Below, one piece after another: positions 1 to 4,919 of a DNA stretch of 6,342 nt. The DNA lies in assembly GCA_002440975.1 (NCBI GenBank), contig DJWN01000020.1:38692-45033 (forward strand), in the 5' to 3' direction. This DNA comes from Bacteroidales bacterium UBA6229 (GTDB lineage Bacteria; Bacteroidota; Bacteroidia; Bacteroidales; F082). The notes beneath the pieces were generated by a model, which did no database searches, was not told the origin of the DNA, and saw nothing but the letters and a program-made list of their open reading frames with translations. The translations under genes were made by a program, and so were the position numbers. Position 1 is the stretch's first letter. Each line of letters starts with the position of its first letter.

Positions 1-75
1 GTAGTGACAGACTACGCCGAGCGTGCGTGGCGTATTAGAGCCAAAGCCAAAGCTAATGCCAAAGTTTATCAATAA
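1..75 (+). CDS. C-terminal fragment of an unidentified protein
   Basis: Frame 1 is open from the left edge to a TAA at 73-75. It gives 24 residues rich in Ala, Lys and Arg (ending ...AKANAKVYQ), which looks like a soluble, probably helical tail. There is no membrane segment and nothing like an exosortase sorting tail, so this is not a visible substrate of the exosortase downstream. The gene lies 98 bp upstream of that exosortase on the same strand, and a good promoter sits between them, so the two need not share a transcript. Similar basic helical tails end many glycosyltransferases, but 24 residues are too few for an assignment. That it is the end of a real gene is likely but unproven. Confidence 0.5.
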   Translation, partial: VVTDYAERAWRIRAKAKANAKVYQ

Positions 76-124
76 TTGCAGTTGGATGAATTTACAACAA
101 TGTATATAGGTAAAGAAATTTCGA

Positions 125-155
125 TTTGGGTTGTGTTGGTTTTGGGTTATTTTTG
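125..155 (+). promoter_or_regulatory. Bacteroidota-type promoter for the exosortase gene
   Basis: TTTG at 125-128 and TATTTTTG at 148-155 match the known Bacteroidetes primary sigma consensus (TTTG near -33, TAnnTTTG near -7) with a 19-nt spacer, which is within the usual range. Transcription would begin near 161-163, leaving a leader of about 11-13 nt before the ATG at 174. There is no Shine-Dalgarno sequence, which is normal for the phylum. The match is exact but short, and the region is T/G-rich, so chance is possible. Confidence 0.5.
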
Positions 156-173
156 CGGAAAAACAATTGACCT

Positions 174-758
174 ATGATCAAGGCTGCTTACCGATCTTTT
201 AAAACTTTTTATGCAGGGCCGCTGGGCTTTGTGGTTGATGTGGTGCTTTTTGCGGTTATTACTTATGGTTTTCATGAATTGTGGTGGGAGTTTGCAAAGA
301 TTATCAAATCGTTTACGGTGATCAATGTAACTGCTGACTGGTTGGCGGAGCAGGTGTTTTACAGCAGCTTGTGGATCAATCGCCATATCCTGGGATTACA
401 TGTTACCACAGAGTATCCGAATTATATGTGGTTTTCGAATGGGGGTTATGTGCAGGTGGTGGAGAGCTGTTCAGGACTGAAACAGTTTTATCAGATTCTG
501 GTTTTGTTTGTGCTGTTTCCAGGTCCCTGGAGGCATAAGTTGTGGTATATTCCGATGAGTATTGTGATCATGCATGGTGTGAATATCATGCGTATTGTTA
601 TTCTTTCGGTGGTGGTGATTTGGAAGCCGGAGTATTGGGATTTTATTCACGACTGGGTGCTCAGGCCGGGTTTTTACGTGGTGATCTTTGCTTTGTGGGT
701 TGTGTGGGTGGAGAGGTTTAGGTCGGCATCTCGACTTCGCTCGATGACCTTAAGTTGA
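174..758 (+). CDS. Exosortase/archaeosortase family membrane protease
   Basis: This is a 194-residue polytopic inner-membrane protein. Exosortases are cysteine transpeptidase-like enzymes that recognise a C-terminal tripartite signal on secreted proteins and cleave or transfer them, often alongside exopolysaccharide export. The expected catalytic triad is visible: Cys99 in VESCSGLKQF, Arg140 in HGVNIMR, and His159 in DFIHDW, each at the edge of a hydrophobic segment. Likely membrane segments are at about 13-33, 100-117, 122-150 and 165-181. The small size and the KLWYIP...N..R...PEY.DF.H pattern resemble the Bacteroidota XrtF-like group more than the long proteobacterial XrtA, but I cannot fix the subtype. 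ATG 174 is the first possible start, because an in-frame TGA lies at 168-170. The last 10-12 residues (from about Arg183) are encoded by a dispersed repeat, so the native C-terminus has probably been replaced. It converges with the genes on the other strand. Confidence 0.85.
   Translation: MIKAAYRSFKTFYAGPLGFVVDVVLFAVITYGFHELWWEFAKIIKSFTVINVTADWLAEQVFYSSLWINRHILGLHVTTEYPNYMWFSNGGYVQVVESCSGLKQFYQILVLFVLFPGPWRHKLWYIPMSIVIMHGVNIMRIVILSVVVIWKPEYWDFIHDWVLRPGFYVVIFALWVVWVERFRSASRLRSMTLS
721..749. repeat. Dispersed CATCTCGACTT/CGCTCGATGACC repeat, uninterrupted copy
   Basis: The core at 727-749 is CATCTCGACTT followed directly by CGCTCGATGACC. The same two halves recur at 5490-5500 and 5524-5535, there separated by 23 bp of other sequence. 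With its flanks (GGTC at 721-724, GACC at 746-749) this copy is an imperfect palindrome. It lies inside the exosortase reading frame and supplies its last codons. It resembles short dispersed repeats I recall from other Bacteroidota genomes, but that is memory, not a search result. Confidence 0.75.
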
Positions 759-763
759 AGATA

Positions 764-901
764 TGAAAGTCTGAAGGTCAGAAAGTCGAAGGTCTGAAAG
801 TCGAAGGTCTGAAAGTCGAAGGTCTGAGGGTCGAAGGTCTGAAAGTCGAAGGTCTGAGGGTCGAAGGTCTGAAGGTCGAAGGTCTGAAGGTCTGAAGGTC
901 A
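764..901. repeat. Tandem array A (15-bp unit GGTCTGAAAGTCGAA)
   Basis: This is an array of a 15-bp unit made of two similar halves, GGTCTGAA (8) and AGTCGAA (7). Units start at 791, 806, 821, 836, 851 and 866, with degenerate units before (from about 764) and half-units GGTCTGAA at 881 and 889. The variants are AAAGTC, AGGGTC and AAGGTC. Because the period is divisible by three, the array stays open in several frames and yields meaningless ORFs such as FRPST repeats. It starts about 6 bp after the exosortase stop and ends 6 bp before the stop of the four-helix-bundle gene. There are no unique spacers, so it is not a CRISPR array. Confidence 0.9.
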
Positions 902-907
902 CAAGCT

Positions 908-1258
908 TTATTTGAGGTAGGATATGAGTTTGGAGATTTTGGAGGAGATGGTGATGGATGTGTTGTAGAGTTCGTCAAAGGTTGATTGATCGATGTAATT
1001 TAGATCGTGTGCGATGTAGAGCATGTTGCGTACTTCACCGGAAGAACCTTTGGCATAGTTGAGAAATAGTCTGAATTCCTTGTCGCTGCCGCGTTCAAAT
1101 CCTTCGCTTATGTTGTTCATAATAGAAAGCGTTGCTCTTAACAGCTGGTCACGAAAAGCGAAGTTTGGATGTTGACCAAATAAACGAAAAATTCTTAAGT
1201 TTAGGTTTCTGGCTTCTGTCCATACTTCAAGGTCTTCAAAGCGTTTGATGGTGGGCAT
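908..1258 (-). CDS. Four-helix-bundle protein (23S rRNA IVP / S23 family)
   Basis: This 116-residue protein carries the family hallmarks in order: FEDLEVWTEA at 7-16, QLLRATLSIMNNISEGFERGSD from 38 (the N-I-[AS]-E-G core is at 49-53), KEFRLFLNYAKGSSGEVRN at 60-78, and a final helix to residue 116. Length and motifs fit the family of proteins first seen encoded in intervening sequences of 23S rRNA (for example in Leptospira). A related fold occurs in the Avd accessory protein of diversity-generating retroelements. Here it is free-standing, with no rRNA, reverse transcriptase or template repeat nearby. The molecular role is not established; RNA or nucleic-acid binding through basic residues is a family-level guess. 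The gene and its short promoter region are bracketed by repeat arrays sharing a perfect 23-bp repeat. ATG 1258 fits the conserved N-terminus, and a TAnnTTTG box lies 15 bp upstream. Confidence 0.92.
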   Translation of the reverse strand: MPTIKRFEDLEVWTEARNLNLRIFRLFGQHPNFAFRDQLLRATLSIMNNISEGFERGSDKEFRLFLNYAKGSSGEVRNMLYIAHDLNYIDQSTFDELYNTSITISSKISKLISYLK

Positions 1259-1273
1259 GGTGTGGGTTTATTG

Positions 1274-1281
1274 CAAATGTA
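1274..1281 (-). promoter_or_regulatory. -7 element (TACATTTG) for the four-helix-bundle gene
   Basis: On the - strand TACATTTG is an exact match to the Bacteroidetes TAnnTTTG box. Transcription would begin near 1267, about 9 nt before the ATG at 1258. No TTTG -33 element is found at the right distance: array B begins 13 bp upstream of the box and occupies the -33 zone. No Shine-Dalgarno sequence is present. Confidence 0.45.
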
Positions 1282-1294
1282 GTTATTTTTTTAG

Positions 1295-1376
1295 GAAGGT
1301 CTGAAGGTCTGAAGGTCGAAGGTCTGAAGGTCGAAGGTCGGGGAGTCGAAGGTCTGAAGGTCGAAAGTCTAGGTCG
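1295..1376. repeat. Tandem array B (GGTCTGAA/GGTCGAA units)
   Basis: This array is the same family and orientation as array A, with units GAAGGTCT, GAAGGTC and variants such as GGTCGGGGAGTCGAA near 1336-1350. Its first 23 bp (1295-1317) are identical to the last 23 bp of array A (878-900). Positions 1303-1332 are identical over 30 bp to array C (2847-2876). It lies between the 3' end of the FemAB-like gene and the promoter of the four-helix-bundle gene. The right end turns into an inverted form of the motif (GTCTAGGTC at 1367-1375, GACCT at 1384-1388, AGAC at 1391-1394), giving a possible 9-bp stem with a 2-nt bulge. Confidence 0.9.
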
Positions 1377-1377
1377 G

Positions 1378-1423
1378 ACTTTTGACCTTGAGACATTGTG
1401 ACTTTGTGACTTTTGACCTTGAG
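1378..1423. repeat. 15-bp direct repeat pair ACTTTTGACCTTGAG
   Basis: ACTTTTGACCTTGAG occurs at 1378-1392 and again at 1409-1423, separated by a GTGACTTTGTG linker of related composition. It is written in the opposite sense to array B (GACCTT rather than AAGGTC) and ends 3 bp before the stop of the FemAB-like gene at 1427. It appears to be an inverted, diverged extension of array B. No T-tract follows, so it is not an obvious intrinsic terminator. Confidence 0.75.
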
Positions 1424-1426
1424 GCT

Positions 1427-2806
1427 TTAATAAATCCATTTGGCGATGTAGTTGCCGAAGTGGTTGCCGATGGGGTAGGGTAGTTTTTTCCAGAGGGTTC
1501 TGATCCAGGATTGTTTGCGGAGGTTGACGGTGGGTTCGGGAAAGCTGATCCAGTTGAGGGGTATGTCTGTGGTGTTCCATTGTTTTTTAAAGTGGTGTAC
1601 GCCGCTGTCGCGGGTGCTGCGGCCAAAGCTGTAGGTGTGGCAGCTCATGGCAATGGCGTCGTTGATCATGTGATGATGCAATACATAGGAGGCATAGTGT
1701 TTTTGCCAGCGGGGATGGGTGGCGAACCAGCCGTTTTCGTAAAAGCCTTCAAAGGCCAGACTAAACGCTGCACCAATGGTTCTGTTGTGGTGACGCAGCA
1801 GGTAAATTTTGGCTATGCCTCCCTTGCTGTTGTACGATTGCAGCAGGTTACTGAAAAACCTCCTGGCAATGGCACCCGAGCCAAGGTGACGCATATGCCG
1901 GGCGTAAGTTTTATAAAAGTCGTTGAGCAGCTCTTCTTTACCACTAACTAAATCGAAATTCTGGCGGAGGCCACGTCGGATCTTGCTTCGCAGGTTTGCA
2001 GAGTATTGCTCAAAATGTTCCTCCGGTGTGGGCTGTAAGGTAAGCCAGGAGCTGATTTTATATGCAGGCTCAACTAGCTCTGACTCGTGTGACAGACTTC
2101 GATACTCCAGTCCATGAAAGCCTTGTTGAAAGTGCATTTTCTGCAGGTACTGTGTTACCTCATCGGGATGAGTGTTTTGGTGACTGACAAAGAGGGCACC
2201 ATAGCTGAAATGTGGCAGGGATACGAGGCTTTTGCCGGTGCAGATGAGGTTCATCTTCCAACTTTGGGGAGTTCCGATGAATAAGGGCTTCCATCCAAAA
2301 GAGTGGCTGATGATGGCAGGTAGTTCGGGATGGTGTGTGATGAGTGCTTTGATGCCGGGATATTCTGATGCGGGGATCAAGTTTGTTTCGAAAGGCTTTT
2401 CAATAGTGCCTGTGGCAAGCTGGCAGTCACAGCGTTTGTAGGTGTAGCTTAGCCGGAGCTTTATTCCAAGGATCATTCCGATAAGGGCGAGACCTAAAGC
2501 AAACCAGTTGAATTGGTAGGGAGTGATCGTTAGCCATGCCAGGAGGAAAAATACCCAGTAACTATGTGCCAGCAGGATGAGCAGGGTGTGTATGGTCATG
2601 CGGCGCCATTTGAGCGGGCAACGGCCCAGGCTGCGCGCAAGCAGGAAAGCCAGAAAGCCGTAAAGGGGTAGCTGGATACCTGTGTAAAGCCAGAGGAGGT
2701 TGTTGTTTTGAGCGATAAAACCGATGTAAAAATTGAGGCCGCCGGCAATAAGTAAATAACTCACAATGAGGAGGAAGGTATTGTGTGTATTTTGTTTTTT
2801 GCTCAA
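1427..2806 (-). CDS. Membrane-anchored FemAB/GNAT-like protein, exosortase-associated type
   Basis: The 459-residue product has two parts. Residues 11-118 hold four likely membrane helices (about 11-31, 37-58, 70-93, 98-117). Residues 195-425 look like a FemAB-type double-GNAT domain: LPHFSYGALF at 197-206, LEYRSL at 233-238, SANLRSKIRRGL at 269-280, FYKTYARHMRHLGS at 297-310, and the diagnostic FGRSTRDSGVHHFKKQW at 394-410. The last motif strongly resembles the GRSK.GTG...FKK.WG block of the FemAB family linked to XrtA/PEP-CTERM systems. FemAB-like proteins transfer aminoacyl groups or act as N-acyltransferases on cell-wall or polysaccharide substrates; the substrate here is unknown. The N-terminal membrane part is extra compared with the roughly 340-residue forms I know. 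The start is TTG: there is no ATG before about codon 70, which would delete two helices, and a TACCTTTG box lies just upstream. It is 68 bp downstream of the Wzi-like gene on the same strand. Confidence 0.8.
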   Translation of the reverse strand: MSKKQNTHNTFLLIVSYLLIAGGLNFYIGFIAQNNNLLWLYTGIQLPLYGFLAFLLARSLGRCPLKWRRMTIHTLLILLAHSYWVFFLLAWLTITPYQFNWFALGLALIGMILGIKLRLSYTYKRCDCQLATGTIEKPFETNLIPASEYPGIKALITHHPELPAIISHSFGWKPLFIGTPQSWKMNLICTGKSLVSLPHFSYGALFVSHQNTHPDEVTQYLQKMHFQQGFHGLEYRSLSHESELVEPAYKISSWLTLQPTPEEHFEQYSANLRSKIRRGLRQNFDLVSGKEELLNDFYKTYARHMRHLGSGAIARRFFSNLLQSYNSKGGIAKIYLLRHHNRTIGAAFSLAFEGFYENGWFATHPRWQKHYASYVLHHHMINDAIAMSCHTYSFGRSTRDSGVHHFKKQWNTTDIPLNWISFPEPTVNLRKQSWIRTLWKKLPYPIGNHFGNYIAKWIY

Positions 2807-2823
2807 GGGGTTTGGAGTTTTGG

Positions 2824-2831
2824 CAAAGGTA
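2824..2831 (-). promoter_or_regulatory. -7 element (TACCTTTG) for the FemAB-like gene
   Basis: On the - strand TACCTTTG matches TAnnTTTG exactly. Transcription would start near 2817, about 11 nt before the TTG start at 2804-2806. That spacing matches the exosortase and four-helix-bundle genes and supports the TTG choice. No -33 TTTG is seen; array C begins 15 bp upstream and fills that zone. The gene could also be read through from the Wzi-like gene. Confidence 0.4.
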
Positions 2832-2846
2832 GGGAAATTTTGAGTT

Positions 2847-2884
2847 GAAGGTCTGAAGGTCGAAGGTCTGAAGGTCAGAAGGTC
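2847..2884. repeat. Tandem array C (GAAGGTCT/GAAGGTC units)
   Basis: Five half-units of the array A/B family. Positions 2847-2876 are identical over 30 bp to 1303-1332 in array B. It fills most of the 68-bp gap between the Wzi-like and FemAB-like genes. It also runs into the 3' end of the Wzi-like gene, whose TGA (2875-2877) and last two codons lie within it. Confidence 0.88.
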
Positions 2885-4575
2885 CAGGGGCGGTGTGGGA
2901 GGTTGAGGCGGAGGGCGGTGCCGATGTATAGGTAATTGCTATTACGGGTGGTGATGTCACTTTTAAGGTCGCGGTAGCGGAGGTCGAAGTCGATGAAGAG
3001 ATTGTGGCGCAGCTGGTAGGTGAATAAGGCAGATGCGATGAGGAGTTGTGTGCTTACGCCTTGCCCTACCCTGTTGTCGAGTTCCTGTTCGTAGTCGCGG
3101 TAGTCAAGAAAGATGTTGTTGCCCCAGTTTGAGCCTGTGCTGTCGGCACCATAGTTGGTGTAGATGAGGTTGAGCTGTGCGGTGAGTCGTGGCCATGGTT
3201 GTGCCTCCATACGCACAAGCAGTTCGCTGAGGTTGGCACCTATGGGATGTGCCAGTGACTGGTTGTAGTGGCTGTAGCTGTTTACGGGCCACTGGTCGTT
3301 TTGATGGGTGTAATGTGCATACATATAAGGTCGGATGCGGTTGTATTCTACCCGCAGGTCGATGTTGGGCAATTTAAGTGCATCAACCCAATAGAGACCG
3401 GCCTGGTAGGCGAATTTGTTCGCAGCATGTCCGTTGCCGGCGCGCAGGTCGTCGATACGAAATTCGTTTAGTGCCAGCTGGCCATAAATCTGAACGCCTT
3501 TGAAAGGCAGGTAGTTGATGTTGATGCCCACCATCATTTTGTCGGCATCGCCCAGCTGGTGTTCGATGGAGCGGTAAAAGATGATGGGGTTGAGGTAGTT
3601 GATATCGAAGCCACGGCCGTCTTTGTTGTTGTCGTGGAAGGTAACGGATTCGAAGAAGCCGATGTTGAGATTTTTGAGCAGGTTGATGCTGAGATAATGC
3701 ATAGCAGCCAATTTGGCCGGGTAGGGTCGTTTGTCGTTATTGCCTTTTACATAGCCATATCTGTCGGTGAGGCGCATGAAGATGTTTTGATAGTTGAAAC
3801 GCCACACTTTGGTATTGATGCGGAGGAAAAGGTAATCGGTTGCGAAGTCGGAGAGGAGGAGCGATCGTAAGCCGTTGCCAATAAAGTTGCGGTCTTGTCC
3901 AAACTGGATATGGATAGGTTTTACGGGGCTGAAGGTGAAGTAGCCGCGTGCCTGCAGGAAGTCGATGCTACCATTTTTGTAGCTTTTGGTGAGGTGGGCA
4001 CCGGGATAGGAACCCCAACTGCTGCGGAAGGCCATTTCGTGGGGTGCCACACGCATTTGGTTTTCGGAGATGAAGCTGTAGAAGCCTATCTTTCCGGCGA
4101 TATTTCCTCTGATTTCAATTGCCCGTGTATTGGTGTAGCGTGGTTTGTCTGCATCGGAGAGGCTGCCTGCTGCGAGGTGCAGGGCGGGGTTGACATAGAG
4201 CTCGAAGTCGGGGACTTTTACCTGGATCATATTGGCTTTGCTCTTGTAGAAGTGCCAAAATATGGCTTTGTGGCTGTCGTTAAGTGAGCCCTGGCTATAG
4301 GAGAGGTTGTCGGATAGGAGATAGCTAAAGTTGAAGTGGTCGTTCCTGGATTTATCTGTGATGAGGGTGTCGAGTTGGAAGAGTAGCTGTGCTGCTTCGG
4401 TGCGGGTGTATGGTCTGAGGTCGGTGTAAAGTGAATTAAGCAGTTGACCAGAGCGTATCTCATACCGTTGTAGCAGGGCTTCTGAATTGCTGTTGAGGGG
4501 GATATTGGCTGATTGTGGCCTGGCGCTGAAGGTGCTGGCCAGCAGTATCAGGAGGATTATGTGTATCTTTTTCAT
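2875..4575 (-). CDS. Wzi/RemB-like outer-membrane beta-barrel protein
   Basis: This 566-residue protein starts with a signal peptide (MKK, then a Leu/Ile core; cleavage probably near residue 19-22). Alternating aromatic and hydrophobic strands follow, and the end is of outer-membrane barrel type. Recognisable blocks are GYFTFSPVKPIHIQFGQDRN from 211, IGNGLRSLLLSDF at 232-244, NYLNPIIFYRSIEHQLG at 326-342, YGQLALNEFRIDDLRAGNG at 364-382, EYNRIRPY at 410-417 and YNQSLAHPIGANLSELL at 437-453. These agree with capsule assembly Wzi family proteins, and I recall very similar blocks in flavobacterial gliding protein RemB. Wzi is a lectin-like outer-membrane protein that helps attach capsule; RemB contributes to gliding in Flavobacterium. 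Either surface role fits; gliding cannot be claimed here. ATG 4575 gives the clean signal peptide. It is probably the first gene of the leftward set, with a weak promoter box upstream. Its stop codon lies inside array C. Confidence 0.88.
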   Translation of the reverse strand: MKKIHIILLILLASTFSARPQSANIPLNSNSEALLQRYEIRSGQLLNSLYTDLRPYTRTEAAQLLFQLDTLITDKSRNDHFNFSYLLSDNLSYSQGSLNDSHKAIFWHFYKSKANMIQVKVPDFELYVNPALHLAAGSLSDADKPRYTNTRAIEIRGNIAGKIGFYSFISENQMRVAPHEMAFRSSWGSYPGAHLTKSYKNGSIDFLQARGYFTFSPVKPIHIQFGQDRNFIGNGLRSLLLSDFATDYLFLRINTKVWRFNYQNIFMRLTDRYGYVKGNNDKRPYPAKLAAMHYLSINLLKNLNIGFFESVTFHDNNKDGRGFDINYLNPIIFYRSIEHQLGDADKMMVGININYLPFKGVQIYGQLALNEFRIDDLRAGNGHAANKFAYQAGLYWVDALKLPNIDLRVEYNRIRPYMYAHYTHQNDQWPVNSYSHYNQSLAHPIGANLSELLVRMEAQPWPRLTAQLNLIYTNYGADSTGSNWGNNIFLDYRDYEQELDNRVGQGVSTQLLIASALFTYQLRHNLFIDFDLRYRDLKSDITTRNSNYLYIGTALRLNLPHRPWTF

Positions 4576-4593
4576 GGGTGTTGTTTTGGGGGG

Positions 4594-4601
4594 TAAAGAT
4601 A
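4594..4601 (-). promoter_or_regulatory. Possible -7 element (TATCTTTA) for the Wzi-like gene
   Basis: On the - strand TATCTTTA matches TAnnTTTG at five of the six fixed positions. It lies where a short leader of about 12 nt would precede the ATG at 4575. I see no TTTG or TTG 19-21 nt further upstream, so this is a weak call based mainly on position. Confidence 0.25.
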
Positions 4602-4651
4602 GGGGTTTTTTATTGAAGGAGGGGAGGTCAATAACTTAGCTATTGCTCGCT

Positions 4652-4747
4652 CATTTCGACAGGCTCAATGCATCGCATTTCGACAGGCTCAATGCATCGC
4701 ATTTCGACAGGCTCAATGCATCGCATTTCGACAGGCTCAATGCATCG
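4652..4747. repeat. Four perfect 24-bp tandem repeats
   Basis: Four identical 24-bp units start at 4652, 4676, 4700 and 4724, each beginning CATTTCGACAGGCTCAATG and ending CATCG. Each unit can pair GCATT with AATGC around a TCGACAGGCTC loop. The period is divisible by three, so on the - strand it reads as a repeated eight-residue IEPVEMRC-like string that is not a real protein. The array lies about 50 bp upstream of the presumed promoter box of the Wzi-like gene. The identity of the copies indicates recent or homogenised expansion. A diverged relative (TTCGACGAGCTCAACAC) lies within 5490-5535. Confidence 0.95.
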
Positions 4748-4800
4748 CAGGGCATTGCGGTGCAAGCGTGATGGTGAGGGGGTTTCTCGTCGTGCCTCCC

Positions 4801-4919
4801 CTTCCTGAAGTAAGGTAAATCTTCCTAAAGTAAGACAGGCCTGTCTGTCTGTCGCCAGATAAATCTGCCGCCAGGTAGATCTACCTAACGGTAGATAAAT
4901 CTTCCTAAAGGAAGACAGG
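4801..4919. repeat. Cluster of nested palindromes and degenerate AGATAAATCTNCC units
   Basis: This stretch contains perfect or near-perfect palindromes: AGACAGGCCTGTCT (4833-4846), AGGTAGATCTACCT (4873-4886), TCTACCTAACGGTAGA (4880-4895) and CTTCCTAAAGGAAG (4901-4914). Several overlap and so compete with one another in pairing. A degenerate unit recurs: AAGGTAAATCTTCC (4812-4825), CCAGATAAATCTGCC (4855-4869), CCAGGTAGATCTACC (4871-4885) and CGGTAGATAAATCTTCC (4889-4905). The two outer copies continue into TAAAG(T/G)AAGACAGG. A further relative lies at 5301-5328. No gene is supported here. Confidence 0.8.

Noticed and set aside
1..75. The left-edge fragment as an exosortase substrate tail
   Set aside because: Its end is hydrophilic and basic with no membrane helix, so it lacks the expected tripartite sorting signal.
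764..901. Array A as a CRISPR array or as a repeat protein (FRPST repeats)
   Set aside because: Units are directly adjacent without unique spacers, and the ORFs across them exist only because a 15-bp period preserves the frame. There is no cas gene.
908..1258. Four-helix-bundle gene as part of a diversity-generating retroelement (Avd) or a 23S rRNA intervening sequence
   Set aside because: No reverse transcriptase, template/variable repeat pair or rRNA sequence is present in the window.
1511..1951. A 146-residue + strand ORF opposite the FemAB-like gene
   Set aside because: It is a shadow frame; the - strand frame carries the recognisable FemAB/GNAT motifs across the same bases.
2562..2960. 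A 132-residue - strand ORF crossing array C
   Set aside because: It overlaps the start of the FemAB-like gene and the end of the Wzi-like gene in another frame and consists partly of array translation (DLQTF repeats).
3559..4287. Long + strand ORFs opposite the Wzi-like gene (3559-3870, 3895-4287)
   Set aside because: They are antisense shadows rich in Val, Glu and Asp typical of complementary reading; the - strand gene is continuous with a signal peptide and family motifs.
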